Shown: positions 1 to 8,654 of the stretch, one piece after another
Position numbering within the stretch: the stretch's first letter is position 1
Layout: each line of letters opens with the position of its first letter
Source of the DNA: Myxococcales bacterium UBA5297
GTDB taxonomy: Bacteria; Myxococcota; Myxococcia; Myxococcales; UBA5297
NCBI GenBank assembly: GCA_002408385.1
Contig: DHSB01000075.1
Coordinates: 6,588-22,011 of the forward strand
Length of the DNA stretch: 15,424 bases
Reading direction: 5' to 3'
Made by a program: the position numbers and the translations under genes
The notes under the pieces: generated by a model
What the model was told of the DNA's origin: nothing
Seen by the model: the letters and a program-made list of their open reading frames with translations, nothing else
Database searches by the model: none

Positions 1-26
1 GCCTGCGAGGCCGCAAGTCGAGGGGC

Positions 27-68
27 CCTTCGACTCCGCTCGCGCCTCGGGAGCCAGGCTCAGGGTGA
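27..68 (-). repeat. REP-like repeat, copy 0 (long form)
   Basis: Read on the minus strand, this runs from TCACCCTGAG to GGAGTCGAAGG with about 20 bases between that can form a weak GCCT/AGGC stem. The same flanks occur at 11364-11413 and 11421-11472, and a short form lies at 14333-14354. An 11-bp perfect inverted repeat, CTTCGACTCCG (28-38) and CGGAGTCGAAG (80-90), encloses it. It lies just past the stop codon of the minus-strand lipoprotein gene, the usual position for REP-type sequences that end or protect transcripts. Its role is inferred. Confidence 0.6.
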
Positions 69-110
69 GCGGAACTGGACGGAGTCGAAGAAGGATTTCT
101 CGACGGTTCT

Positions 111-3100
111 TCAGGGCTCCGAGCGCTGGCAACGTGGCGGGTTGAAGCGAAACCCCTGGGGGGCCGGCGGCGCTCGGGGCACGAGTCCGCTCTCGGTCAC
201 GTTGACCGCGCGATACCCGTGCTCGTTCCAGATGCCGCGGGTGCCTGGCCAGTCGTCGTAGAGGCCTCCGAGCACCAGCAAGCCGGGGACCGGCTCGAAG
301 TCCGATTGCTGGGTCACGAGGATCTCGACCCGGCCGTCGCCGTCGAGGTCGGCGATGACGGGCGTCTCGACTTGCGTCGAGGAGACCCGGGGCAGGGCCA
401 ACAGGAGCGAGCCGTCTCGGCCACTGAGCACGCGCAGGCTCAGTGCGTCGTGGTGGATGACCTCGAAGGCGCCGTCGCCGTCGAAGTCGAAGGCGGCCGC
501 GCCCGAAGCGCCGCATTGACCGTCGGTATCCTCTATCGGAACCGTCCAAAGCAGCTCGCCGCTTGGCCGCAGCGCGAAGAGCGCGTCGCCGGCGGGCACT
601 ATCAGCTCCAGCCCTCGGTCGCCGTCGAGGTCCGCCAGACTCACGGGCGCCGCGCAGGCCTCGGGCGGCGGGGCTGGCAGTCGCAGCGCGTGCTCGAGCC
701 TGCCTTGGGAATCGAGCAGATGAAGCTCGTCGACTCCGGCCCTCAGCACGATCTCGGGAGCCCCGTCGCGATCCAAATCGGCCACCGCGGTGAGGCCATC
801 CCCCGCCCCGAAGGTCCACAGGCGCAGGCCCTGTGCGGAGTAGACCGAGCTTCCGGCGATCACCTCCTGTTGGCCGTCACCGTCGAGGTCGGCGACGGTC
901 GCGAAGAAGCCCGACCCCAACGAACCCTGTCCGGCGCAGCCTTGCCAGAGCAGCCGCCCGCGCGCGTCGAAGACCGAGGTCCCGACGACGATTTCCGGGG
1001 ACCCGTCGGCGTCGAGGTCAGCGATGCTCAGGGCGCTGTTGTCGCCAGCCTGCTCGGGCTGCGGAGCGATTTGCGAGAGCCACAGCAGGTCGCCGCTAGC
1101 GCTGAAGGCCGCCAGTCTGTGCTCGCTCCTCTCGGAGCCGGTGTGGCGAAGGCCGACGATCTCGGCGCGGCCGTCGCCGTCGAGGTCAGCGGCCGCAAGC
1201 TGCGCGGAGGCGTTGAGCGCCGGAGTCACGACCTCCCACAGCGCCTCGCCGGTTCGCCCATCGAGCGCACGCAGCACGCCCGGTGGCGTCGGGTCGGGAC
1301 GGGTGGGATCGGCAGGCTTTGCGTGGCTGATGAAGACGACATCGGGCGAGTCGGCGAGGTCGACGCGCCCGTCGCCGTTGTCATCGTCGAGGCGTACGAC
1401 CAGAGGCGTCATCCACACGTTGGTCGACTCGGGCGCGACCGCAGGCTGCGCCCATTGCCATTCGAGCAGCGCGGAGAGCGGGCCGGAGGCCGGGCATGGC
1501 CGCTCAGTCGCCGGCAGCGCGGTGCCCGCCAGTCGGATGGTCTCACGAGGCGTCTGGCAGTCGTCGCTGACGACCTCCACGCTCGCCTCGTGAAGGCCCG
1601 CCTCGGTAGGGGCGAGCTCGACGAGGACCGACAAGCGCTCTCCGACATCGAGTCGAAGTGGTAGCGGCCGGTGGTCGACGCCGAAGCCGGCGCCCTGCTC
1701 GACTTCAATCGAGCTGAGCCTCACCGGCTCCAGGCCGACGTTGGCGCAGGCGAACGCCAAGGTCGTTGCCTGCGCGACGGGAGTGTTCGGGAAGGGCAGC
1801 TCGGTCGGAGCACAGCGAAGGGCCCGGGTCAGGCAGCCCTCGGCGTTGGCGCGAAGCAGGACCGCTGCCTCCGGCTGGCTCTCGTCGGAGCTGAGAACGG
1901 CGAGACGGCCGAAGGCAGCTTGAGCAAAAGGCGATTGGTAGCTGACCGCGAGGTCCAGGTCGTCTCCGGGAGAGAGCTCGAACGGCAGCCTCGGCCGCCC
2001 GATGAGCTCGAAGGCTTCGCCGGAGAGCGGCAGACCGCGCAGCTCGAGAGGCGCCGAGCCGCAGCTCGAGAGGCGAAAGGAGAGGGTGCGCAGGCCCGCT
2101 CCACCGCCGAAGTCGAGCAGGGTAGGTGAGAGGCAGAGCCGAGGCCTGCCGAACAGACCGGCGAGCTGGGCCTCATGAACCGCGCTGCCGGTCGATTCGC
2201 CGCCGCGCACCTGGACTGTTCCGAGGTGCTGGCTGCCGCTCGTGGGCGAAAAGGCGACCTCGAGCGGGCGCGAGGCGCCGGGAGGCAGGTGACTGGGCAG
2301 CTCCGGCGCTGTGACGAGCGAGAAGGCCGGCGAGCTTCCGGGAGCCAGGGCGGCTTCGGTGATCAGGCACGCGGAGCTGCCGAAGTTGTGAAGCTCGAGC
2401 CGCTCGCGCCGGGGCTCGCCCGAAAGCGCGATGCCGAAGTGGAGCTGGGCGGGAACGAGCATCAGCTCGCAGGCGCGGGCGACCGTGGCGAGGCCCGTCA
2501 GCTCGACCTCGACGGCCGGCTCGAGCGGGTCGTCCGATGCGACGACGAGCGCCGCGCGCTCGCTGCTGCGGCGCTCGGGGGCGTAGCGGACGCGAAGGGT
2601 GCGGAACCCGCCGGGCTCGAGCGCCGTTTCTGCCGCGAGCTGCTCGGGCACGGTGAAGCTGTCGCTGCCCGACGGCGCAGCGATAGCAGAGAGCCGGCAG
2701 GGCGCCTCGCCGATGTTCGACAGGAAGAGCAGGCGCTCCGAGAAGCCCGACACGGGCACTTGGCCGAAGTGGACCGAGCGCGGCGAGACCTCGAGGTCGC
2801 ACGCGGCCTCGGCGACCGCGGTGCCGTTCAGCGCGACCGCGGCTCGAGGCGTCGCGGAATCATTGGAGGAGATGGACAATGATCCCCGGTCCGAGCCCGG
2901 CTCTTGTGGCGAGTAGCGAAGGCGCAACGTCAGGGCATCGCCGGGCGCGATCCGGGCGGGAAGAGGCGGGAGCGAAGCTGACGTGAACTCCGATGGCCCG
3001 ACCTCCAGACTCGAGACGACAAGCTCGGTGAGGCCGCACGAGCCCAGGCGCAAGGTGCGCTCCGCGCCGCCGCCCCGGGCGATCCTCGTGCCGAAGTCGA

Positions 3101-4004
3101 TGCGATCGGGCTCGGGGCAGAGCCTCGGCGCCGCGCAGCCCCCGGTCATGGGCAGGCGCGCCGCCGGCCGGAGCGGATCGTCCGAGCGGATCTCGAGCAG
3201 GCCCTCGTCCTTTCCCCCGTCGACCGGCTCGTAAGCGATAGGAACGTGCGCTTCGGCGCCGGCGGCCAGCGTCGTGGGAAGGGGCGCGAGGAGGCGAAAC
3301 TCGGCGCTCGTCGGGGGCAGCGTCGAGGCTCCGGAGAGCCTGAGGTCGACCGGCGCGACGTTTTGAAGGACGAGCTGCCGGCGCACCGGCCCCGCCCCCG
3401 GCGGCACGACCCCGAAGTCGAGCGCGAGCTTCGGCTCGTCGCGGTCGCAGCGAAGCGCAGCCGCGTCGTAGACGCAGACGACGAGCGACGGGGCGTCGGC
3501 CGCCCCGCGAACTTGGACGCTCACCCGCGGCAGCCGCGGGTCATTGCTCTCGATGACGGCGCGCCCCGCGCTCGAGCCGGAGGCGGTCGGCGCGTAGGCC
3601 ACCGTCACGTGGAGAGGCTCGCCCGGACCGACGACCGCGGGCAGGCTCGGCGCCGACAGCGAGAGCTCGGCGCTCGCGTCGAGCAGCGACAGCGCGGTGA
3701 GCTGAAGGCCGGCGCGGCCGCGGTTCTCGAGGACGAGGCGGCGCGAATAGGTCGAGCCGGCGCGCACGCGCCCAAAGTCGAGGAGCCAGCCGCCGCCCGC
3801 GTTCGCCTGCGGCTCGAGGAGGACGAGCTCGGGCAGCGCTTCGACGACGCTGGGGCCAGCGGCGCAGCGACACGCGCCAGAGGTCGCGAGAGCGAGGGCG
3901 ATGAGCGCGAGCAGGGCCCCGGCCGGCGTGACGCGCGAGCCTCTTCGCGGCGGCCACGCGCGTTGTTCGCCGCGGGAGGCGCTGCTACCTTCCCCTATCC
4001 CCAT
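111..4004 (-). CDS. giant lipoprotein: choice-of-anchor-D Ig-like repeats plus FG-GAP propeller
   Basis: About 1297 aa. A basic stretch (PPRRGSR) precedes a hydrophobic signal segment ending in SGAC, a weak lipobox with Cys45 as likely lipidation site; mature protein begins CRC. Then come about seven HYDIN/choice-of-anchor-D Ig-like units of roughly 100 aa (about residues 63-829), each opening with a LDFG/IDFG/VHFG motif and carrying an 'S(N/D)D' turn near its end. Residues about 868-1275 are FG-GAP/VCBS propeller blades, with eight acidic loops of the calcium-binding ADLDGDG type. The C-terminal IWNEHGYRAVNV motif is, from memory, typical of such proteins in Myxococcota. Probably a surface adhesion or scaffold protein; ligand unknown. 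The start is uncertain: ATG 4004 is the nearest standard start, lacks a clear ribosome site and gives a long N-region. ATG 4019 and a non-AUG start near 3932 are alternatives. It is divergent from the next lipoprotein gene. Confidence 0.85.
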   Translation of the reverse strand: MGIGEGSSASRGEQRAWPPRRGSRVTPAGALLALIALALATSGACRCAAGPSVVEALPELVLLEPQANAGGGWLLDFGRVRAGSTYSRRLVLENRGRAGLQLTALSLLDASAELSLSAPSLPAVVGPGEPLHVTVAYAPTASGSSAGRAVIESNDPRLPRVSVQVRGAADAPSLVVCVYDAAALRCDRDEPKLALDFGVVPPGAGPVRRQLVLQNVAPVDLRLSGASTLPPTSAEFRLLAPLPTTLAAGAEAHVPIAYEPVDGGKDEGLLEIRSDDPLRPAARLPMTGGCAAPRLCPEPDRIDFGTRIARGGGAERTLRLGSCGLTELVVSSLEVGPSEFTSASLPPLPARIAPGDALTLRLRYSPQEPGSDRGSLSISSNDSATPRAAVALNGTAVAEAACDLEVSPRSVHFGQVPVSGFSERLLFLSNIGEAPCRLSAIAAPSGSDSFTVPEQLAAETALEPGGFRTLRVRYAPERRSSERAALVVASDDPLEPAVEVELTGLATVARACELMLVPAQLHFGIALSGEPRRERLELHNFGSSACLITEAALAPGSSPAFSLVTAPELPSHLPPGASRPLEVAFSPTSGSQHLGTVQVRGGESTGSAVHEAQLAGLFGRPRLCLSPTLLDFGGGAGLRTLSFRLSSCGSAPLELRGLPLSGEAFELIGRPRLPFELSPGDDLDLAVSYQSPFAQAAFGRLAVLSSDESQPEAAVLLRANAEGCLTRALRCAPTELPFPNTPVAQATTLAFACANVGLEPVRLSSIEVEQGAGFGVDHRPLPLRLDVGERLSVLVELAPTEAGLHEASVEVVSDDCQTPRETIRLAGTALPATERPCPASGPLSALLEWQWAQPAVAPESTNVWMTPLVVRLDDDNGDGRVDLADSPDVVFISHAKPADPTRPDPTPPGVLRALDGRTGEALWEVVTPALNASAQLAAADLDGDGRAEIVGLRHTGSERSEHRLAAFSASGDLLWLSQIAPQPEQAGDNSALSIADLDADGSPEIVVGTSVFDARGRLLWQGCAGQGSLGSGFFATVADLDGDGQQEVIAGSSVYSAQGLRLWTFGAGDGLTAVADLDRDGAPEIVLRAGVDELHLLDSQGRLEHALRLPAPPPEACAAPVSLADLDGDRGLELIVPAGDALFALRPSGELLWTVPIEDTDGQCGASGAAAFDFDGDGAFEVIHHDALSLRVLSGRDGSLLLALPRVSSTQVETPVIADLDGDGRVEILVTQQSDFEPVPGLLVLGGLYDDWPGTRGIWNEHGYRAVNVTESGLVPRAPPAPQGFRFNPPRCQRSEP
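3963..3991 (+). promoter_or_regulatory. probable promoter of the plus-strand lipoprotein gene
   Basis: TTGTTC (3963-3968) is followed by a 17-base spacer and TACCTT (3986-3991), the latter inside an extended TGCTACCT box. A transcript starting near 3998 would have a leader of about 20 bases before ATG 4018. The same TGCTA-type box recurs at 14392-14400 before the cupin gene. The element overlaps the N-terminal codons of the minus-strand gene if that gene starts at 4004. Confidence 0.45.
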
Positions 4005-4010
4005 GGAGGA
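4005..4010 (+). promoter_or_regulatory. ribosome binding site deciding the start at 4018
   Basis: GGAGGA sits 7 bases before ATG 4018. This fixes the start of the plus-strand lipoprotein at 4018 rather than at ATG 4003 or 3901. It also places a perfect lipoprotein signal peptide directly at the N-terminus. Confidence 0.8.
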
Positions 4011-4017
4011 CGTTCTC

Positions 4018-5931
4018 ATGCGTAACCGGCTCCCGGTCCTCATTGTCGCCCTGTCCCTCGTCGGGTGCGACTGCGAAGGCGAGATCACCAAGGGCGCGAG
4101 GGGCGAGCTCTTCGTCGAAGGGCTGCAGCTCAGCTTCGGCGCGACCTGCCCCAAGCCGACCGATGCGTCCCTGCCGCTTGAGCCGGTCGTCAAGAACCTG
4201 CGCCTGAAGAACCAGGGCAACGCGGCCCTGTACCTCAACAAGCTCGAGGTCGAGCCGGGCCGCGCCGAGCTCTTCGTCGTCGACCGCGCCCAGGTCCCCG
4301 AGACCATCGCGGCCGGCGAGAGCGCCGAGGTCCCCATCGCCTTCCAACCGCTCGAGGCCGGCGTCGTCGCCGCCGACCTGACCGTCGTCGCCGACGACGC
4401 GGCCCCGGTCGTCGTCAAGCTGATGGGCGAGGGGCTCAATCTGCCGCCGGACCCGGTCTTGTCGATGAGCTGCCCGGGCGGCAAGTGGTCGAACGATAGC
4501 TGCGAAGGGTCCAACGCCAACTACTTCTTCGTCGACACCCCGGTCCACTCGCAGAGCGAGGCGACCATCGAGATCAAGAACGGCGGCTGCGCGCCGATGC
4601 GCGTCTTGGCGTTGAAGGCGACGACGCAGGTCTACGGCAGCGAGGACCCGGCGACCTTCGCCCTGCCCGACGGTCAGGCTGACGAGCTGGTGGTGAAGGG
4701 AGGTGGCAGCGAGCAGGTCAAGGTCCGCTTCGCGCCCAAGGCCGAGAGCTCGTTCATCGGCTCGCTCGACTTCGCGACCAACGCCCCGGGCGAGGCGACG
4801 GCCTCGCTGCCGCTGCGCGGAATCGGGATAAGGCCGGTGCTCGTGCTCGACCCGGTCCTCTGCGACCTGCGGGCGCTGCCGCCCGCGTGCGACGGGCTCT
4901 TCTCGCTCGCCAACGCGGGCGGCCAGGAGCTCGTGGTCCAGGCGGTGAAGGTCTACGGGGGCAACCCGATGTTCAGCATCGCGACCGCGCCGGCGGCGGG
5001 CGATCGCATCGGCGCGACGAGCACGCTCGCAAACGCCATCCGAATCGAATACCTGCCCGGCATGGTGAAGGGGTCGGACCTGCTGGTCGTGGAGTCGAGC
5101 GGAGGGACCGCGACCGCCGAGCTGCGCGGCGGCTCGCCGCCGGTGCTGCTCACCGAGCCCGAGGACGTCCTCGATTTCGGCGACCACCTCTCGAGCACGG
5201 CCGACTACTACCTGCCGGTGAGGATCAAGAACGTCGCCACCTACCACCAGCAGCTCCCGCTGACGATCCGCTCGATCCGCATCGACACCACGCCGCCGTC
5301 GAACGCCTCGGACACCTTCGAGCTCGCGAGTGATGGCTCCCCGGCCTGTTCAGCCGCGCCGGCGCCGAACACGCAGGTGGCTCCTGGCGGTGAGGTCGTC
5401 GCCTGCCTGCACTTCAAGTCCACGCCCAACGGCGGCACGTTCTTCGCGAACCTCCTCGTCGACACGGACGATCCCGCCTACCCGGCGCCCGGCTATCTGC
5501 TCTCGGTGAGCGCGAGCACGACCTGCAACCCCGCGCCGGTCGCCGAGATCAGCTCTCCCACGGGCGCGGGCTGCCCCTGCCAGAGCGGTGAGGAGTGCCT
5601 CGGGACCGAGTGCCACAGGCTCGCCTCGACCTCGACGGTCCTCGCCAACGCGACCATCGTCCTGTCGGGCGAGCGGAGCTGGGACCAGGTGCCCGACGGC
5701 ACGGGCGCCTGCACCGTGCAGGACTTTTCGGTCATCGCGAGCTGGGACTGGACGCTCGTGAGCGCGCCGGCCGGCTCGACCGCGAGCCTGTCGCCGAGCG
5801 GGCAGGGGACGGCCAGTCGCACCACGCTCTCCTTCGACAAGATCGGCCAGTACCTCGTCGGCCTCTCGGTCGACGACAGCTCGGGGCTCGTCAGCCCGCC
5901 GACGACCTTCCTGGTGACGGTCGAGCCGTAG
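4018..5931 (+). CDS. lipoprotein with choice-of-anchor-D Ig-like repeats and a PKD-like C-terminus
   Basis: 637 aa. The N-terminus MRNRLPVLIVALSLVGC is a textbook signal peptide with lipobox LVGC, Cys17 being the lipidated residue. Asp18 follows; Asp at +2 is known in E. coli, and reported in Myxococcus, as an inner-membrane retention signal, so this protein may stay on the inner membrane facing the periplasm. Several Ig-like units of the choice-of-anchor-D type follow (for example 'LDFGDHLSS' near residue 391 and typical 'SFIGSLDF' and 'LLVDTDDP' strands). A Cys-rich linker (CNPAP...CPCQSGEECLGTEC, about residues 508-535) leads into a PKD-like domain ending VSPPTTFLVTVEP. It shares fold type and the CxC mature N-terminus with the divergent giant lipoprotein, suggesting related origin or shared surface function. 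No enzymatic motif is seen. The exact role is unknown. Confidence 0.85.
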   Translation: MRNRLPVLIVALSLVGCDCEGEITKGARGELFVEGLQLSFGATCPKPTDASLPLEPVVKNLRLKNQGNAALYLNKLEVEPGRAELFVVDRAQVPETIAAGESAEVPIAFQPLEAGVVAADLTVVADDAAPVVVKLMGEGLNLPPDPVLSMSCPGGKWSNDSCEGSNANYFFVDTPVHSQSEATIEIKNGGCAPMRVLALKATTQVYGSEDPATFALPDGQADELVVKGGGSEQVKVRFAPKAESSFIGSLDFATNAPGEATASLPLRGIGIRPVLVLDPVLCDLRALPPACDGLFSLANAGGQELVVQAVKVYGGNPMFSIATAPAAGDRIGATSTLANAIRIEYLPGMVKGSDLLVVESSGGTATAELRGGSPPVLLTEPEDVLDFGDHLSSTADYYLPVRIKNVATYHQQLPLTIRSIRIDTTPPSNASDTFELASDGSPACSAAPAPNTQVAPGGEVVACLHFKSTPNGGTFFANLLVDTDDPAYPAPGYLLSVSASTTCNPAPVAEISSPTGAGCPCQSGEECLGTECHRLASTSTVLANATIVLSGERSWDQVPDGTGACTVQDFSVIASWDWTLVSAPAGSTASLSPSGQGTASRTTLSFDKIGQYLVGLSVDDSSGLVSPPTTFLVTVEP

Positions 5932-5943
5932 AGCGCTGGTCTC

Positions 5944-6003
5944 GCGCAGGGACCGACGGGCGAGCCGCACCCTGCGCCGCGCGCAGGTTCGCGGCGCGCC
6001 GCG
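5944..6003. other. overlapping alternative hairpins in the spacer before uvrC
   Basis: GCGCAGGG (5944-5951) can pair with CCCTGCGC (5970-5977). The same segment, as CCTGCGC (5971-5977), can instead pair with GCGCAGG (5981-5987) around a 3-base loop. A 14-bp perfect palindrome follows at 5990-6003. There is no T-run, so this is not a canonical intrinsic terminator. It may end the lipoprotein transcript or form a leader structure for uvrC. Confidence 0.5.
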
Positions 6004-6042
6004 GGTGGCGTCTGTTGTTGTAGATAGTCGAGCACTGCGCTG

Positions 6043-7941
6043 ATGGACGAAGCCCTCCGCCACAAGATCGACACCCTGCCGACCGAGCCGGGCGTCTACC
6101 TGATGAAGGACCGCGCCGGCGCGATCATCTACGTCGGCAAGGCGGTCAACCTGCGCTCGCGGGTGCGCAGCTACTTTACCCGCGGCGGCGACGAGCGCGC
6201 CTTCGTCGCGCTGCTCGACGAGCTGCTCGGGGACCTCGAGGTCATCGTCGTCCGCACCGAGAAGGAGGCGCTGCTCCTCGAGAGCGAGCTGATCAAGAAG
6301 CACCAGCCGCGCTTCAACATCCTGCTGCGCGACGACAAGAGCTTCATCTGCCTGCGGCTCGACGAGCGCTCGGCCTTCCCTCGGCTCGAGGTGGTGCGCG
6401 CGGCCGACGTCTACCGCAAGAGCGGCAAGCGCGGCCTGTTCGGCCAGGATGGCGCCCGTTACTTCGGGCCCTACAGCTCGGCCTCCTCGATCCGCGAGAC
6501 GCTGCGGCTCATCAACCGGCACTTCGGCCTGCGCACCTGCACCGACCACCAGCTCGAGGGGTGCCGCAAGCGCCAGCGCCCCTGCATGCAGTTCCAGATA
6601 GGCCGCTGCCCGGGGCCTTGCGTCGAGGCGATCGCGCCCGAGGAGTACGCGGGCCACGTGCACGACCTCGTGCTCTTCCTCGAGGGCAAGGAGGCCACGG
6701 TCGCCGAGCGCATCCGCGAGCGCATGGCCCAGGCCGCCTCTCGGCTCGAGTTCGAGGTCGCGGCCCGCCTGCGCGATCAGCTCCTCGCCATCGAGCGCAG
6801 CCTCGAGAAGCAGCGGATGGTGACCCCCGAGGCCATCGACCGCGACGTGCTCGGCGTCTATCGCGAGGCCGACCGGCTCGTCCTCTATCTGCTCTACATC
6901 CGCAGCGGCCGGCTCTCGGGCGGCCGCACCTTCCCGTTCACCGGCCAGGAGTTCCCCACCGACGAGCTCGTCGGCTCCTTCATCGACCTCTACTACGGCG
7001 GCGACAACCTCGTGCCCGACGAGATCCTGCTGCCCTGCGAGCTCGAGAGCCCGGAGGCGACCGAGGGGTGGCTCTCCGAGAAGAAGGGCAAGCGGGTCCA
7101 CCTGCGCACCCCGCGCCGCGGGGCCAAGGCCGATCTCGTCGAGATGGCGCGGCGCAACGCCGAGACCGCCTTCCACGACCACCGCCAGTCCCAGGAGGAG
7201 AGGCTGGCGATGCTCTCGCGCCTGCAGGGCTCGCTCGGGCTCTCGAAGCTGCCGCGGCGCATCGAGTGCTACGACATTTCGCTGTTCCAGGGCAGCTCGG
7301 CGGTCGGCTCGAAGGTGAGCTTCCTCGACGGCGAGCCGGACAAGTCGCAATACCGGCACTACCGGATCAAGACGGTCCGCGGCACCGACGACTTCGCCAT
7401 GCTCTACGAGGTGCTCGTGCGCCGCGCGAAGCAGGGCGAGCTGCCGGACCTCTTCCTCATCGACGGCGGCAAGGGCCAGCTCGCCAGCGCTGCCGCCGCG
7501 CTCAAGGACGCCGGGGTGCAGGCCGACATCATCAGCCTCGCCAAGAGCCGTGTGGTCGATCGCTCGGGCTCGGACGGGAGCCTCCACTCACCCGAGCGCG
7601 TCTTCGTCCTCGGCCGCAAGGACCCGGTGGTGCTGCGTCAGAACAGCCCCGAGCTCTTCCTGCTCGCGCGACTGCGCGACGAGGCGCACCGCTTCGCCAT
7701 CACCTACCACCGCAAGCTGCGCAGCCGCAGCACCCTGCGCAGCGCGCTCGACGAGATCCCCGGCGTCGGCGCGGCGCGGCGCAAGGCGCTGCTCAAGCAT
7801 TTCGGCTCGCTCAAGCGGCTGCGCGAGGCGAGCGCCGAGCAGATCGCCGAGGTCGAGGGCGTCGGCAAAGGGCTCGCCCGCCAGATCCACACGGCCCTCC
7901 ACCGCGCCGACGAACCGGACTCCGACGAGCCCCGCGCCTGA
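6043..7941 (+). CDS. uvrC: UvrC, excinuclease ABC subunit C
   Basis: 632 aa, slightly longer than E. coli UvrC (610). This nuclease makes both incisions around a UvrB-bound DNA lesion in nucleotide excision repair. The N-terminal GIY-YIG nuclease shows GVY at 17-19, YVG at 30-32 and a conserved Glu80 in [10 protein letters not shown], matching the catalytic Glu of Thermotoga UvrC. A cysteine cluster (C166, C174, C181, C189, C193) corresponds to the Fe-S site described for E. coli UvrC. A UVR helical hairpin for UvrB contact lies at about 209-250. The RNase H-like nuclease for the other incision has Asp411 (CYDIS), Asp474 (LIDGGKGQ) and His549 (RDEAHRF). Paired helix-hairpin-helix motifs lie at about 568-622. 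The start ATG has no strong ribosome site, but the protein begins just before the GIY domain as usual. All key residues are present. Confidence 0.97.
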   Translation: MDEALRHKIDTLPTEPGVYLMKDRAGAIIYVGKAVNLRSRVRSYFTRGGDERAFVALLDELLGDLEVIVVRTEKEALLLESELIKKHQPRFNILLRDDKSFICLRLDERSAFPRLEVVRAADVYRKSGKRGLFGQDGARYFGPYSSASSIRETLRLINRHFGLRTCTDHQLEGCRKRQRPCMQFQIGRCPGPCVEAIAPEEYAGHVHDLVLFLEGKEATVAERIRERMAQAASRLEFEVAARLRDQLLAIERSLEKQRMVTPEAIDRDVLGVYREADRLVLYLLYIRSGRLSGGRTFPFTGQEFPTDELVGSFIDLYYGGDNLVPDEILLPCELESPEATEGWLSEKKGKRVHLRTPRRGAKADLVEMARRNAETAFHDHRQSQEERLAMLSRLQGSLGLSKLPRRIECYDISLFQGSSAVGSKVSFLDGEPDKSQYRHYRIKTVRGTDDFAMLYEVLVRRAKQGELPDLFLIDGGKGQLASAAAALKDAGVQADIISLAKSRVVDRSGSDGSLHSPERVFVLGRKDPVVLRQNSPELFLLARLRDEAHRFAITYHRKLRSRSTLRSALDEIPGVGAARRKALLKHFGSLKRLREASAEQIAEVEGVGKGLARQIHTALHRADEPDSDEPRA

Positions 7942-8015
7942 ATCACCTTCGGGCGAGCCAGGTCCAGCATTCTTGCCAAGCGCGCATGCGTCCTCACTTT
8001 TTTCCGACATTTTGA

Positions 8016-8045
8016 TTGAAAAGGCCCGCTGCCTTGGCATATACG
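8016..8045 (+). promoter_or_regulatory. promoter of the DUF507 gene
   Basis: TTGAAA (8016-8021), an 18-base spacer and TATACG (8040-8045) form a good sigma-70-type promoter within an AT-rich island unusual for this GC-rich window. A start near 8052 gives a leader of about 26 bases containing GAGG (8067-8070), 7 bases before ATG 8078. Confidence 0.65.
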
Positions 8046-8077
8046 ACAGCCACTTTCTAACGGGGTGAGGACAACCA

Positions 8078-8596
8078 ATGAGGCTTTATCCCAAGGTCAT
8101 CCCGGCCATCGCGCGCGAGATCATCCAGGCCCTGATGACCGACAAGGACATCGAGGTCGAACCGCTGCGCATCGCCGACGCCGAGATGGACATGGCGGCG
8201 ATCATGCGCGAGTACCTGGCCAACGAGGAGCGCGTCAACAACGCGACCCGCGAAGCGCTCGAGCGGCGTGGCTACGACTACTCCCGCTTCAGCCAGGTCA
8301 AGCGCGAGATGGCCGATGTACGCGGCTTCAAGATGGGCGACGAGGGCATCGAGTACATCATCGGCCAGATGCTCGAGTTCCTGCTCATCTCCCGCAACGT
8401 CGAGGAGGTCTACGCCGACGACCCGACGATGCGCCGCAAGATCTTCACGGTCATGAAGAAGCACCTCGACGTCGACGAGGATATCGATCGCGAGGCGCGT
8501 GGCCGGCTCAAGCACCTGCAGGAAGGCACGCAGGCCTGGGACATCGAGTACCAGAAGGTCGTCGAACAAATCCGCCGCGCCAAGGGGCTCGTCTAA
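8078..8596 (+). CDS. DUF507 family protein
   Basis: 172 aa, soluble, largely helical and strongly charged. The sequence, from MRLYPKVIPAIAREIIQAL through VEEVYADDPTMRRKIF, matches my recollection of DUF507, a family conserved in Deltaproteobacteria, Aquificae and related groups with no assigned biochemical function. Two related halves of about 85 aa are suggested: each contains an 'I..ii..ml' helix and a segment with 'VEE/VE..R.ad' character, so an internal duplication is possible. No signal peptide, membrane segment or catalytic motif is seen. It has its own promoter (8016-8045) and terminator (8627-8654), so it looks like a single-gene, probably well-expressed transcript between uvrC and sppA. 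The start is supported by GAGG 7 bases upstream. Function unknown. Confidence 0.88.
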   Translation: MRLYPKVIPAIAREIIQALMTDKDIEVEPLRIADAEMDMAAIMREYLANEERVNNATREALERRGYDYSRFSQVKREMADVRGFKMGDEGIEYIIGQMLEFLLISRNVEEVYADDPTMRRKIFTVMKKHLDVDEDIDREARGRLKHLQEGTQAWDIEYQKVVEQIRRAKGLV

Positions 8597-8626
8597 CGGC
8601 GCGGTCGCACGAAGCGAGCGGAGACG

Positions 8627-8654
8627 AGGCCCCGTCGTATGGCGGGGCCTTTTT
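8627..8654 (+). terminator. intrinsic terminator after the DUF507 gene
   Basis: An 8-bp perfect stem, AGGCCCCG (8627-8634) with CGGGGCCT (8643-8650), has an 8-base loop and runs into TTTTT (8650-8654). It is the only textbook rho-independent terminator in the window, 30 bases after the DUF507 stop codon. Confidence 0.9.

Noticed and set aside
87..112. GAAGAA/TTCTTC inverted repeat as terminator of the minus-strand lipoprotein gene
   Set aside because: The stem is short and AT-rich with a long loop, overlaps the stop codon and lacks a T-run in the reading direction.
219..3957. Long plus-strand and alternative minus-strand open frames across the giant lipoprotein gene
   Set aside because: They are shadows of a high-GC gene: low-complexity Arg/Ala-rich or VAVEVGD-type repeats that are the complement of the ADLDGDG codons, with no domain or ribosome site. 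The minus frame shows a clear signal peptide, Ig repeats and a propeller.
4005..4520. Extension of the minus-strand lipoprotein frame up to ATG 4520
   Set aside because: The extra 172 residues are antisense to the plus-strand lipoprotein, are Ser/Thr-rich and featureless, and would bury the signal peptide in the middle of the protein.
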